Positions 18,966-27,865 of a stretch of 64,000 nucleotides of DNA are shown here, one piece after another. Position 1 is the first letter of the stretch, and each line of letters starts with the position of its first letter. The translations under genes and the position numbers were made by a program. The notes beneath the pieces are model-generated. The model saw only the letters and a list, made by a program, of their open reading frames with translations. It had not been told where the DNA came from and ran no database searches. Source of the DNA: Catenovulum sp052056295 (GTDB lineage Bacteria > Pseudomonadota > Gammaproteobacteria > Enterobacterales > Alteromonadaceae); NCBI RefSeq assembly GCF_052056295.1, contig NZ_CP182493.1, positions 620,001 through 684,000 of the forward strand. The letters run 5' to 3'.

Positions 18966-20156
18966 ATGACACTAAACAACTGGAACGCACTGCTATTGGA
19001 TGATAGCCCTTCAATTATAGCGTTAATGACTCAAGTGCTAAAAAATGCAGGGATAACACAAGTTAACGCATTCTCTAACGCCAATGATGCCCTGACCTAT
19101 TTGGCAAACAATTCAGTCAATATTATTTTTAGTGATTTAAACTTACCGCATATAGACGGTGTTGAATTTATTCGTTTACTCCAACAACACAATTATCCAG
19201 GTCATTTAGTTATTGTAAGTTCAATGTCTGCTAAAACGATAAAGTCGGTTGAGCAACTTGCACGCACCTGCAAACTCAATCTTGTCGGCAGTATAGCAAA
19301 ACCAATTACCGAGCAAGCAGTTGCCAACATGCTGACAAAAGCCAGTGAATATAAAAAACCCAGCCACAGAGCAAATGTCGAAAAACTTAAGATTTATGAG
19401 CTGATTAGAGCATTAGAACAACAGCAATTCGATTTGTACTACCAACCCCTGATTTGTAATAAAACCCGCAGAATTATCGGATTAGAAGCGCTAGCACGAC
19501 TTAACCACCCTTCTAAAGGTTTAGTTTTTCCTGACAGCTTTATTATGGAATTAGAGCACAATGCTTTAATTAAACACCTAACTTACGAACAACTCGACCA
19601 AGTATTACAACAAATAGCTAGTTGGCGCGACAAAGGTTTAGCTTTAAGCGTATCGCTCAACATATCAGCTACGCTGCTAATTGAGAAGAATTTGCCAGAC
19701 ATGATCTTCGAGCTCCTGAGCTGTTACAAATTACCGGCGGATAAACTTGTGCTAGAGATCACCGAATCAAGTGTTATAGAGCAGCAGGCAGATATGTTAG
19801 AGGTGTTATCACGTTTATCCATGCGTGGTATTAAACTGTCGATAGACGATTTTGGCACTGGCTTTTCATCTGTTGAACGTTTAATTGACCTGCCTTTTAG
19901 TGAAATGAAAATTGACAAACAATTTGTCCAAAATGCCGTAACGGATGAAGGACAACGCGCAACACTAGAGTCTATGGTAAATATGGCCAAACGTTTGGGC
20001 ATGTCAGTTGTACTAGAAGGTATTGAAACCCTTGAACACTGGAACATGGCCTGCCATCTAAGTGGCGATATTTTACAAGGTTATTACATAGCCAAACCTA
20101 TGCCAGCTAGCGAATTAAGTGATTGGGTTGAAAAATGGCAAAAGGCAACAGCTTAA
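18966..20156 (+). CDS. Response regulator with EAL cyclic-di-GMP phosphodiesterase domain
   Basis: A cytosolic protein of 396 residues: an N-terminal receiver (LLLDDSPSII, phospho-accepting Asp in FSDLNLPHIDG near residue 58), then an EAL domain with the signature EALARLNHP, metal-binding LEITES, DDFGTGFSS and KIDKQFV. The VxEGIET segment (VVLEGIET) keeps the catalytic Glu. All main catalytic positions appear intact, so it is likely an active c-di-GMP phosphodiesterase controlled by phosphorylation. GGGAG upstream supports the ATG. Its neighbours, a hybrid kinase and a GGDEF cyclase, make it a plausible output of the same circuit. Its stop lies only 17 bp from the convergent ankyrin gene. Confidence 0.92.
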   Translation: MTLNNWNALLLDDSPSIIALMTQVLKNAGITQVNAFSNANDALTYLANNSVNIIFSDLNLPHIDGVEFIRLLQQHNYPGHLVIVSSMSAKTIKSVEQLARTCKLNLVGSIAKPITEQAVANMLTKASEYKKPSHRANVEKLKIYELIRALEQQQFDLYYQPLICNKTRRIIGLEALARLNHPSKGLVFPDSFIMELEHNALIKHLTYEQLDQVLQQIASWRDKGLALSVSLNISATLLIEKNLPDMIFELLSCYKLPADKLVLEITESSVIEQQADMLEVLSRLSMRGIKLSIDDFGTGFSSVERLIDLPFSEMKIDKQFVQNAVTDEGQRATLESMVNMAKRLGMSVVLEGIETLEHWNMACHLSGDILQGYYIAKPMPASELSDWVEKWQKATA

Positions 20157-20173
20157 TCAAAATCTTGCTAAAA

Positions 20174-21679
20174 TTAATGCGTCTGAGTGTTTAATAAAAC
20201 TAATAATTGCTGATAGGCTTGGGTCGCTTGGTTGCATATAGAGCTGTTTACTCCCAACTGCTTATTACAACGGGCAAGAGTCGCGTTTAATGAATCACTG
20301 AACCTTTCTACCAAAACTTTACTAGCGTTTTGCATAGACAATATCGTCCTAACTGTATTTGTACTTTGCTCAACTTGTTTGGCAAAGACTTGAGCAAAGT
20401 CATTTTTGGAAGACTCTACCAGACTTAAGCTTTTATCCAAACCTCGAAAAGCAGAAAATACAGCCACTTCTAACGCTGCTCCCATGTCATTTTCAACCGA
20501 CTCAGGTTTCGCAAGCAAAAACGACACCATACTCGTATTGTTTGCATCTATCGCTAGTGCCAATGGCGTATAACCTTTGTTAGTTTTAACATTGGCTGAA
20601 AAACCGACTTGTAATAATTTTTCCATAACTTCAACGCGACCGCCAATAGCTGCAACGTGAATTGGCAAATAACTATCTACCCCTTTGTCAAATTCATTTT
20701 TAAATCTGAGTAAATCGCCAGAATAACATCCGCTGCCATTACAACTCATACCGCTATACACATTCGCAGTAATTGTGTCCGCTGTTACATGTAAATTTTG
20801 GCTTCGGCTTTGTGCCCAATTCAAGATTTCCTCAAGCTGATGAGGCGCAACTAAACCATCTAAAGTCAAATAATGTAATAGCGACATAGCTGGTGAATTA
20901 GCTAAATAAAATGCGTATTGCCGCTGCAAACGTAGCATATCAGTTTGATAAAAGTGATAAGTAGCATTCATTGCTAACACAAAATTGTTTTGTTGATACA
21001 AATCTAGCAGCGGGTACCACTCTTTTTCAGGCATTTCTAGTTGAAGTGCGCGTAAATACCCAACAGCATCTAACCGTAAGTTATATTTTCGTAATAGTGT
21101 ATTGGGGTCTTGGGTAATTGCACTACTGATAGTGTCAACCTTTTCATTTATGGCTGTTAGTTGCTTGAGCGCCAGCATGACCTTTGCGGAGACCTGCTGC
21201 TGACTTTGGTTAAAGTCACTTTGCCGCATACTTACCCGAGTCCATAAATTGCAGGTTTCGTGATTCAACCAAATTGCTTCAACTTTAACTTTCTGCAGCA
21301 ATACATCGGACGAGGCTTTTACTGTGTCATTGACACTTGTTCGCATTGAGTTAATTTCTTCTGTTTTGGTAACCGCTTGTTGCATTACCAACTCAGAACG
21401 AACACTAACTTCTAGTGTTTCTGCAAGCTCTCGCTGAGCTTCTAGTCTAGATATGCGTCTCAACTGTGAAATACTTAGCATGTTACCAGCACCACTTGTA
21501 ACACCGTGCCCATACAACAAAGTTTGCTCACCTACCGTTGGGTTGAAAATCCATTCTGGCATTGGCATGCTCGGCAAACTCTTGCACGCAGGATTAACAG
21601 CGGCAAAACCGCTGAATGAATACATACAAGGTACAAGAGTGAAAGATAACAGCAAAAATGTCTTTAATTCTTTCGGCAT
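20174..21679 (-). CDS. LPP20-like/ankyrin-repeat exported protein, copy 2 of a tandem pair
   Basis: A 501-residue protein with an N-terminal signal peptide (hydrophobic core about residues 6-20, then GFAAV). An LPP20-type domain follows, with MPEWIFNPTVGE and an Ala/Leu-rich helix RLEAQRELAETLEVSVRS. After a helical middle come about two ankyrin repeats (LPIHVAAIGGRVEVMEKLL and GYTPLALAIDANNTSMVSFL, about residues 345-400). A conserved CNGSGCYSGDLLRF patch precedes the ankyrins. It is paralogous along its length to the gene just upstream (21692-23152), with a 12-bp gap, so this is a tandem duplication. The function is unknown; a periplasmic or envelope scaffold is inference. GGAGGAGC precedes the ATG. 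Confidence 0.78.
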   Translation of the reverse strand: MPKELKTFLLLSFTLVPCMYSFSGFAAVNPACKSLPSMPMPEWIFNPTVGEQTLLYGHGVTSGAGNMLSISQLRRISRLEAQRELAETLEVSVRSELVMQQAVTKTEEINSMRTSVNDTVKASSDVLLQKVKVEAIWLNHETCNLWTRVSMRQSDFNQSQQQVSAKVMLALKQLTAINEKVDTISSAITQDPNTLLRKYNLRLDAVGYLRALQLEMPEKEWYPLLDLYQQNNFVLAMNATYHFYQTDMLRLQRQYAFYLANSPAMSLLHYLTLDGLVAPHQLEEILNWAQSRSQNLHVTADTITANVYSGMSCNGSGCYSGDLLRFKNEFDKGVDSYLPIHVAAIGGRVEVMEKLLQVGFSANVKTNKGYTPLALAIDANNTSMVSFLLAKPESVENDMGAALEVAVFSAFRGLDKSLSLVESSKNDFAQVFAKQVEQSTNTVRTILSMQNASKVLVERFSDSLNATLARCNKQLGVNSSICNQATQAYQQLLVLLNTQTH

Positions 21680-21691
21680 GCTCCTCCCCCC

Positions 21692-23152
21692 TTACTTTAA
21701 TAATTTGTATTGATTTAATGTTTTGCTAGCCAAATTGCACACACCATCTATCGATTCGGACAATTTAGTATCATTACATCTTTCTATCGTTTGTTGCACC
21801 TGGGTAATCACTCGATGAACGATAGCCGGCTCAATTGGTTGAGACAATCTAATTTTTTCTATCACTTTGTTCGCAAAAGTTATTTGCGCAGGGAATGTGT
21901 CGACAAAGTTAGCATTTTTGTTGAGTAAAAAACTGTCTAATCCTCTAAACGCACTAAACATTGCAACTTCAAGTGCAACGCCTAAATCTTGATTTAATGA
22001 ATCTGGTTGCTGCAATAGATATTCAACTACAGGTTGATTAGCTGCATCTATAGCTAATGCCAAGGGTGTATAACCTTTACGAGTTTGCTTATAGATTGGT
22101 GTTCCATTAGCCACAAAAATTTCGATTGATTGCACGCTTCCTGCTATTGCAGCAAAATGAATGGCTTGATATGAGTCAGCTTCGGGAGATAGTTTGTTTC
22201 TAAATCTTAGTAAATCCCCTTTATAACATCCAAATCCACCACATTTAAAACCACTATGGCTGGCCAAATTAGCTAACTCACTGGTTAGAGTGGTCAATTT
22301 ACCTCTTGCACTCGCCCACTCAAGCAACCAAGAAAGATTGACATCAGCTTGCTGTTGATGAAGTGCAATGTAGTGCAGTACGGTTAAATCGTTACCAGAA
22401 GCAAGATAAAAGCTATGTCTGTTAAGATAGCGAAACAAATCATTGTCTTTAACTATGTTAAAAGCATTTGCATCAAAAGACATACCATACTGGTCAAATA
22501 AATCCAAAACTGCAAACCATTCGTCTTTATCTATCTTTAACTTTAATGCTGACCAATAACCTTGACTATTTAGTTGCAGTTGATGCTGACGCAAAATCAC
22601 ATTTGGATCTGACATAACCGCATTTTCAATTCGAGTTAATTGTTCAGATAATTTAGCGAGTTCATTATTAACTCTATCGCTTATCGACACCGCTGTTTGC
22701 TCAAAGTCAGCTTTGACAACACTTACTCGCGTCCAAAGCTGGCACGACTCGCGACTGAACCAAATAGACTCGACTTTACTGTTGTGGAGCAAAACATCCG
22801 AATAGGCATCCATTACACCATCCAATAACTGACTTTGCTGAGTATCACCATTTATGTTTGTTAAACTCTGGTTTAATGCCAAAGATGAACGAACACTTAA
22901 TTGCAATGATTCGCTGAGTTCAAGCATAGCAGCACGATGAGACTGTCGTTTCAGCTCAAAAAAATCTACTTTGGCTTGTGTAGCGCTAGCACTTCCAACA
23001 CCATAAAGTTTGCTCTCATCGCCTATTCCCGGGTTCATCACCCATTCAGGCATCTGCATGTTCGGAAAAGCCAAACAAGCATTGTTAGCCGCTTGCAGCG
23101 GATATTGAAAAGAAACCAGTAACGCAAGCAACAATCCTTTATACCTGTTCAT
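21692..23152 (-). CDS. LPP20-like/ankyrin-repeat exported protein, copy 1 of a tandem pair
   Basis: A 486-residue paralogue of the downstream gene with the same layout: a signal peptide (LLLALLVSFQYPLQAA), an N-terminal LPP20-like domain with MPEWVMNPGIGDE and YGVGSASA, and a mixed helical middle with CGGFGCYKGDLLRF. The ankyrin-type segments are YQAIHFAAIAGSVQSIEIFV and GYTPLALAIDAANQPVVEYL. Collinear matches between the copies include the shared W-x-R-E/H-x-C-x-L-WTRVS region (about residue 150) and the LGVALEVA/MGAALEVA plus FSAFRGLD segments. The divergence implies an old duplication. It is probably transcribed together with its twin and with the upstream lipoprotein gene, 23 bp away. The biochemical role is unknown. 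Confidence 0.78.
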   Translation of the reverse strand: MNRYKGLLLALLVSFQYPLQAANNACLAFPNMQMPEWVMNPGIGDESKLYGVGSASATQAKVDFFELKRQSHRAAMLELSESLQLSVRSSLALNQSLTNINGDTQQSQLLDGVMDAYSDVLLHNSKVESIWFSRESCQLWTRVSVVKADFEQTAVSISDRVNNELAKLSEQLTRIENAVMSDPNVILRQHQLQLNSQGYWSALKLKIDKDEWFAVLDLFDQYGMSFDANAFNIVKDNDLFRYLNRHSFYLASGNDLTVLHYIALHQQQADVNLSWLLEWASARGKLTTLTSELANLASHSGFKCGGFGCYKGDLLRFRNKLSPEADSYQAIHFAAIAGSVQSIEIFVANGTPIYKQTRKGYTPLALAIDAANQPVVEYLLQQPDSLNQDLGVALEVAMFSAFRGLDSFLLNKNANFVDTFPAQITFANKVIEKIRLSQPIEPAIVHRVITQVQQTIERCNDTKLSESIDGVCNLASKTLNQYKLLK

Positions 23153-23175
23153 AAGCCAGCTTCAATGATATTCAT

Positions 23176-23970
23176 TTAAACACCAAATTTTGTAAAACCA
23201 AGAATATTAGAACTTCGAAAACTTTTAGATGATTCTTGGTTCAACTTGTTATTAGAGGGATCAGCCAGAATAACTCTGATATCTACTTTGTCTGACGCTA
23301 TAGGGCTAAAAGATATGGCAGTTCCTGTTGGAGGGACATACATAATTAAATGCAGTGAAAATGTTTTGTTGGAACCGTATGCTGTCGCTGTTGTTGTAGG
23401 TGTAAAAAAACCACTGCCTATTCCACTTGACGATACTTCAAACTCTTCATTAGTTAATACAAAAGAGCCTGAGTCGCTAGAGGTGAAACCAGCTTCAATA
23501 ATGGCGTTTGGGGCTGAAGATAGTCGATATTCAAAATCTACAGTAAATTCAATCAAATCATTTTCTTGAACTTGCTTTGGTGAATAATACGTAATCTCTA
23601 CAACGTCATTTTCACATTTTTCTGGGATTGATGTTTGTTTGGTAAACAATGTCGGCTCACCATTTTCGACATCTGAAACCGAAGCTATTTGTAAACTTGT
23701 TCCATCAAAACTGACGATAAAGTCTTGCTCAAAGCCTTTTTCTCCAAATTTAAGGTTATCATTGATGATTTGGCCTGAAGCGCTTTCGTTGACAGAATAT
23801 CCTTCATACAAAGAACATTCACGTAAGCGAACATGACCCTTCCTATTAATATCGAGGTATACATCTGCAAATGCTGAATACCAATAACCAGCAAATTCGT
23901 TATCTTCTTGGTTAGTAGAGTTACCACAAGAGACCACAAAAAGAATACATACCAAAATAAATACTTTCAT
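23176..23970 (-). CDS. Predicted lipoprotein of unknown function
   Basis: Begins with a short lipoprotein signal, MKVFILVCILFVVSC, giving a lipobox VVSC with the modified Cys at residue 15 (followed by GNS). The mature part is Ser/Asn/Glu-rich and predicted beta-rich, which is typical of surface or periplasmic lipoproteins. I recognise no catalytic motif. A GTG nine bases upstream (23979) lies about 4 bp after AAGGAG and could be the true start; the ATG sits about 13 bp from the same site. It is followed at 23 bp by the ankyrin-repeat pair and may share their transcript. Confidence 0.7.
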   Translation of the reverse strand: MKVFILVCILFVVSCGNSTNQEDNEFAGYWYSAFADVYLDINRKGHVRLRECSLYEGYSVNESASGQIINDNLKFGEKGFEQDFIVSFDGTSLQIASVSDVENGEPTLFTKQTSIPEKCENDVVEITYYSPKQVQENDLIEFTVDFEYRLSSAPNAIIEAGFTSSDSGSFVLTNEEFEVSSSGIGSGFFTPTTTATAYGSNKTFSLHLIMYVPPTGTAISFSPIASDKVDIRVILADPSNNKLNQESSKSFRSSNILGFTKFGV

Positions 23971-24100
23971 AAATAACACCCAACTCCTTTGGTTAGTATC
24001 GCCCGGTTATAGGGCGGAAAGATTCAGAATCGCTTTGCATGAGTAATTCATTTGAACACTCACATCTAGATTAATTTATGCAATAAGTAGTTAGCTTATT

Positions 24101-24328
24101 ATGAATCCAAATACAAAGCAAAATATGAACGCCAGTGTCGATAGAGGTAAATTTCAACTCGACATGTATATCCAACCAAAAGAGCTGACGATGAATAAAT
24201 TAAGTGGTCAAAATAAGGGGGAAAGGAAAGCTAGAAAAGTTGCCATAATGGCTTCGGTTAGCAAGATAGTTGTCCTACTAAATTCTATATTCAGACATGG
24301 TGTTTTATCGGAAGCGCCAGCAGCTTAA
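24101..24328 (+). pseudogene. Internally deleted IS110-type transposase remnant
   Basis: The 75-codon frame is a collapsed IS110-family transposase. Its start, SVDRGKFQLDMYIQPKE, matches the N-terminal DEDD-domain opening of these enzymes (usually VGIDVGKxQLDIYI). Its end, RKARKVAIMASVSKIVVLLNSIF, matches the C-terminal helix segment (usually GKPKKVALxACMRKLLTILN). About 250 residues between the two are missing, so it cannot be active. A second, different transposase fragment lies at 24960-25121. The upstream GCCC-GGTTATA-GGGC hairpin at about 24001 may be an old element edge. I considered a real small protein and rejected it because both ends fit transposase segments. Confidence 0.7.
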
Positions 24329-24365
24329 TATTGACTATTGACGCCATATTCTCTTGTTAGACACG

Positions 24366-24809
24366 TTAAAACTTATACCCTAGAATCAACGATAAAGTAG
24401 GCAAAGTATCAATTTCTCCAGTACCGTTCCAATTACCGGATTCATTTTCAAAACCGACTTCTTCACGAGTATATCCAACACCTAGCCCAGCTAAAAAGCC
24501 TTTAGACGTGAAAGAATTAAAATGATACGAGTAGGTTATGAAACCAAACCCCTCATCACTTGATAATAACTCACTTCCCCAAGTAACTCCAAGGCTGTGT
24601 TTTTTATTTTTACTTACGGCTAGTTCCAGGCCAGTCGAATACCCTACCAACCCCAAAGAGGCATATACTTTAAAAATATCTATTTTTGCAGCGTATTGTA
24701 CACCCAATGTGGGACTCCCAAATGGGTAGCCTAACCCAACAGATATTTCGGTTTCATTAGCTGCACTCGCAAATGAGATTAAGGTGAAGAGTAGAATAAT
24801 AAATTTCAT
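24366..24809 (-). CDS. Small outer-membrane beta-barrel-like protein
   Basis: From the ATG at 24809 the product is 147 residues, with a clean signal peptide (FIILLFTLISFASAA). Alternating hydrophobic and polar strands rich in Gly and Tyr follow (VGLGYPFG, LGVQYAAK, FLAGLGVGYTREEV), ending in a C-terminal Phe (LILGYKF). That is the pattern of an 8-stranded outer-membrane barrel. An in-frame ATG 12 codons upstream would put a polar leader before the signal and is unlikely. No family name is assigned. It is flanked on both sides by decayed IS110 pieces, suggesting it lies in a region of past rearrangement. Confidence 0.7.
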   Translation of the reverse strand: MKFIILLFTLISFASAANETEISVGLGYPFGSPTLGVQYAAKIDIFKVYASLGLVGYSTGLELAVSKNKKHSLGVTWGSELLSSDEGFGFITYSYHFNSFTSKGFLAGLGVGYTREEVGFENESGNWNGTGEIDTLPTLSLILGYKF

Positions 24810-24850
24810 TAAATATATATTTCGATATAGTTGATGGATGCACATAGCAT

Positions 24851-24896
24851 AAAAGCTTGGCTAAAATAGGAACGAAGTGACGCAGCCAAGCTTTTT
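24851..24896. terminator. Long inverted repeat, terminator-like on both strands
   Basis: AAAAGCTTGGCT at 24851-24862 is a perfect 12-bp inverted partner of AGCCAAGCTTTT at 24884-24895, separated by 21 bp and ending in T runs on both strands. It can act as an intrinsic terminator in either direction, or be an edge of the decayed mobile element next to it. Confidence 0.5.
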
Positions 24897-24959
24897 GCGT
24901 CCCTTGATAATTGCATTGATACTCATTGAGCCTCCTTTTTAGCTTGCCACATAGGCTAA

Positions 24960-25121
24960 GCTAAAAATGATAAAATTGATGCATTTAAAATTGCTTCTCT
25001 TATCCGAGGTGGTACATTTCCACTTGACTACGTTTACCCAGCTAAAATGCGCGCAACTCGTGATTTACTCCGCCGTCGTACTAGAATTGTCCGCTTTGGA
25101 GCTGATTTAAAAGCGCATACA
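24960..25121 (+). pseudogene. IS110-type transposase internal fragment
   Basis: In the frame of base 24960 the translation runs KNDKIDAFKIASLIRGG, then LDYVYPAKMRATRDLLRRR and VRFGADLKAH, with no stop over about 54 codons. This corresponds to the middle of the DEDD catalytic domain of IS110-family transposases (usual form KNDRIDAxKIA...RDLLRRR). It lacks a start and both flanks and runs directly into the pgi terminator. A stop codon immediately precedes it. It may be part of the same dead element as the remnant at 24101-24328, since the two cover complementary parts of the protein. Confidence 0.75.
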
Positions 25122-25146
25122 AAAAAGGCCGCATTCGCGACCTTTC
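25121..25146 (-). terminator. Intrinsic terminator of pgi
   Basis: Read leftward, AAAGGTCGC-GAAT-GCGGCCTTTTTT forms a 9-bp stem (one G-U pair) with a four-base loop and a T run, 34 bp after the pgi stop. Confidence 0.8.
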
Positions 25147-25179
25147 TAAGCATTATTTTGGCTACTGCCAAATTACATA

Positions 25180-26823
25180 TTAAGCATTACGATTACGGAA
25201 ACGCTCAATTAATGCATTAGTAGAGCTGTCACCATTTAACTCAATTGAGCTGTCTTCTAATTTAGCTAAAACGTCGTTACCCAACACTTTACCTAATTCA
25301 ACACCCCATTGGTCAAACGAGTTAATACCCCAAATAATACCTTGTACAAATACTTTGTGTTCGTACATAGCAATTAACTGACCTAAAGCTTTAGGGGTTA
25401 ATTTTTCCATCAAAATAGTATTAGTTGGTTTGTTACCTTCAAATACTTTTTGTGGAGCTACTTTTTCAATTTGTTCGTCAGTTAAACCTTTACCAGCAAA
25501 TTCAGCTTTAACTTGCTCAACAGTCTTACCTTGCATTAATGCTTGGGTTTGACCAAAACAGTTAGAAGCTAACATAGCGTGGTGGTTGGTCATTTCGTGC
25601 TGAGAATGCAATGGCATAATAAAGTCAGCAGGAATTAGCACAGTACCTTGGTGAATTAACTGGTGGAAAGCGTGTTGACCATTTGTACCTTCACCACCCC
25701 AAATTACTGGGCCAGTTGCATAGTCTAAGTAGTCACCAGTTGGTGTAGCAGACTTACCGTTAGATTCCATATCTAACTGTTGTACATATGCAGGGAAACC
25801 ACGTAAATAGTGATCGTATGGCAACAATACATGGCTTTGTGCACCAAAGAAGTTGATATACCAAACACCTAACACACCTAATAACGCAGGTACGTTTTCT
25901 TCTAAAGGCGCAGTTAAGAAATGCTGATCCATTTCATAAGCACCGTCTAACAACTCTTCAAAGTTGTCGAAACCTAGTGCTAGTGCAATTGGTAAACCGA
26001 TTGCTGACCATAATGAGTAACGGCCGCCAACCCAATCCCACATTGGGAAGATGTTGTCTGCGTCCATACCAAATTCAGTTGCAGCTTTAATGTTTGAAGA
26101 AACACACATAAAGTGTTTAGCGATATCTTCAAATTTACCGCCATTTTCTAAGAACCAAGCTTTAGCAGTTTCAGTGTTTTTTAATGTTTCTTGCGTACCA
26201 AACGACTTAGAAGACATTAATACTAAAGTGGTTTCAATTGGCAATGTAGCTAAAACGTCATGGATGTGAGAACCGTCAACGTTAGCAACAAAGTGAACTT
26301 TAAGGCCATCAACACGATAAGGCTTTAACGCCTCAGTCATAATTTTAGGACCTAAGAAAGAGCCACCAATACCGATAGCTAATACGTCAGTAAATTGCTT
26401 ACCTGTGTAACCAGTACGCGTACCATTGTGAACTTCGTTCACGAATGCTTTCATTTTAGCTAAAGTCGCTTGTACTTCTGGCATTACATCTACACCGTCA
26501 CACAATACAGGCTTGCCTGATTTGTTACGTAATGCAGTGTGTAATACAGCACGGTCTTCTGAAGTATTAATACGTGCGCCAGCAAACATGCCGTCACGTT
26601 TTTCTTCAACTTGCGCTTCACGCGCTAAGTCTAATAACAATGCTTTGGTTTCTTCAGTAATACGGTTTTTCGAGTAATCTAACTCTATGCCACAAGCTTG
26701 AGCTGAAAACTTAGCAAAACGCTCAGAATCTTGTGCAAACAAGTCGCGCATATGTAGGTTTTTAGCTTGCTCGAAGTGAGCTTGCAAAGCTTGATAGCTT
26801 TTTAACTGTGTAAATAAAGCCAT
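25180..26823 (-). CDS. pgi: Glucose-6-phosphate isomerase
   Basis: Interconverts glucose 6-phosphate and fructose 6-phosphate in the cytosol. The 547-residue length is that of the gammaproteobacterial enzyme. Clear signatures are AIGIGGSFLGPKIM (about residues 150-163), the phosphate-binding SSKSFGTQETLKN, WDWVGGRYSLWSAIGL (about 263-278, with the family GGRxS), the catalytic Glu in QQLDMESNGK, the His in GTNGQHAFHQLIHQG, and the C-terminal Lys in INSFDQWGVELGK. It is downstream of tal, with a perfect-stem terminator in the 88-bp gap that probably attenuates read-through. Confidence 0.97.
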   Translation of the reverse strand: MALFTQLKSYQALQAHFEQAKNLHMRDLFAQDSERFAKFSAQACGIELDYSKNRITEETKALLLDLAREAQVEEKRDGMFAGARINTSEDRAVLHTALRNKSGKPVLCDGVDVMPEVQATLAKMKAFVNEVHNGTRTGYTGKQFTDVLAIGIGGSFLGPKIMTEALKPYRVDGLKVHFVANVDGSHIHDVLATLPIETTLVLMSSKSFGTQETLKNTETAKAWFLENGGKFEDIAKHFMCVSSNIKAATEFGMDADNIFPMWDWVGGRYSLWSAIGLPIALALGFDNFEELLDGAYEMDQHFLTAPLEENVPALLGVLGVWYINFFGAQSHVLLPYDHYLRGFPAYVQQLDMESNGKSATPTGDYLDYATGPVIWGGEGTNGQHAFHQLIHQGTVLIPADFIMPLHSQHEMTNHHAMLASNCFGQTQALMQGKTVEQVKAEFAGKGLTDEQIEKVAPQKVFEGNKPTNTILMEKLTPKALGQLIAMYEHKVFVQGIIWGINSFDQWGVELGKVLGNDVLAKLEDSSIELNGDSSTNALIERFRNRNA

Positions 26824-26865
26824 AATCTTGTTCTTTATAATCTTTTATGTGAATGCGTAAAACAA

Positions 26866-26890
26866 ACAAGGCGGTGAAATACCGCCTTGT
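26866..26890 (-). terminator. Intrinsic terminator/attenuator between tal and pgi
   Basis: A perfect 10-bp inverted repeat, ACAAGGCGGT / ACCGCCTTGT, with a 5-nt loop, lies 21 bp downstream of the tal stop. On the minus strand it is followed by only TTTG, then mixed sequence, so termination is likely partial and may set the tal:pgi ratio. Confidence 0.7.
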
Positions 26891-26911
26891 AACTTAAAAA
26901 TATGCGGCTAA

Positions 26912-27865
26912 TTAAAGCTTAGCGCGTAACATATCTTCTAGTTTGTTTTGGTCGATAGCAAAGTTACGGATACCTTCAGCTAACTTCTCAGTAGCCATTG
27001 CATCTTGGTTATGCTCCCAACGGAATTGATCTTCAGTCATACGAGCTGGACGCTCTTTGATTTCACCGTTGTAAGATAATTTAACCGGTAACTCACCTTC
27101 AACTGCTTCTAACTCTTCTAACAAGTTAGGACCAATTGTTAAACGGTCACAGCCAGCTAATTCAGTAATTTCGTCGATGTTACGGAAGCTTGCGCCCATA
27201 ACAACAGTTTCATAACCGTGCTCTTTGTAGTAGTTGTAAATGCTAGTTACAGAAACAACACCTGGATCTTCGCTTGGTGCATAGCTGTCTTTACCTTCAG
27301 CTTTTTTGTACCAGTCTAAGATACGGCCAACAAATGGAGAGATTAAGAAAGCGCCAGCTTCAGCACATGCACGTGCTTGAGCGAAGCTGAATAATAGAGT
27401 TAAGTTACAGTTAATGCCTTCTTGCTCTAAAACTTCAGCAGCTTGAATACCTTCCCAAGTAGAAGCTAATTTAATTAATACACGCTCGTTAGCAATGCCA
27501 GCGTCGTTGTATAATTTCATTAGTTTACGAGCTTTAGCAAGTGAACCTTCTTTGTCGAAAGATAAACGTGCGTCAACTTCTGTAGAAATACGGCCAGGGA
27601 CGATTTTTAAGATTTCTAAACCGATGTTTACTGCTAACTTGTCGCCAGCATCGATGATTTGTTGCTCAACATCGTTAGATTGTGCTTTAGCCCACTCAAT
27701 TGCGTCAGCAATTAAAGTGTCATACTCAGGAATTTGAGCAGCTTTTAATAAAAGGCTTGGGTTAGTTGTTGCATCTTGAGGCTTGAACTTTTTGATTGCC
27801 TCAATATCACCAGTATCAGCAACAACTGTAGTTAATTTACGTAGGTTTTCCAGCTTAGTAGTCAT
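26912..27865 (-). CDS. tal: Transaldolase
   Basis: Pentose-phosphate pathway enzyme transferring a dihydroxyacetone unit from sedoheptulose 7-phosphate to glyceraldehyde 3-phosphate. At 317 residues it is a TalB-type transaldolase. Motifs are DATTNPSLLLKAAQ (about residues 27-40), the Schiff-base Lys in RVLIKLASTWEGIQA (about residue 132), the GINCNLTLLFSFAQA strand, and SPFVGRILDW. It is immediately upstream of pgi on the same strand, the order commonly seen in this group. No extra regulatory site is visible upstream beyond an AT-rich promoter region. Confidence 0.96.
   Translation of the reverse strand: MTTKLENLRKLTTVVADTGDIEAIKKFKPQDATTNPSLLLKAAQIPEYDTLIADAIEWAKAQSNDVEQQIIDAGDKLAVNIGLEILKIVPGRISTEVDARLSFDKEGSLAKARKLMKLYNDAGIANERVLIKLASTWEGIQAAEVLEQEGINCNLTLLFSFAQARACAEAGAFLISPFVGRILDWYKKAEGKDSYAPSEDPGVVSVTSIYNYYKEHGYETVVMGASFRNIDEITELAGCDRLTIGPNLLEELEAVEGELPVKLSYNGEIKERPARMTEDQFRWEHNQDAMATEKLAEGIRNFAIDQNKLEDMLRAKL

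Noticed and set aside
24101..24328. Genuine 75-residue small protein
   Set aside because: Both halves match separate ends of IS110-type transposases, which fits a collapsed pseudogene better.
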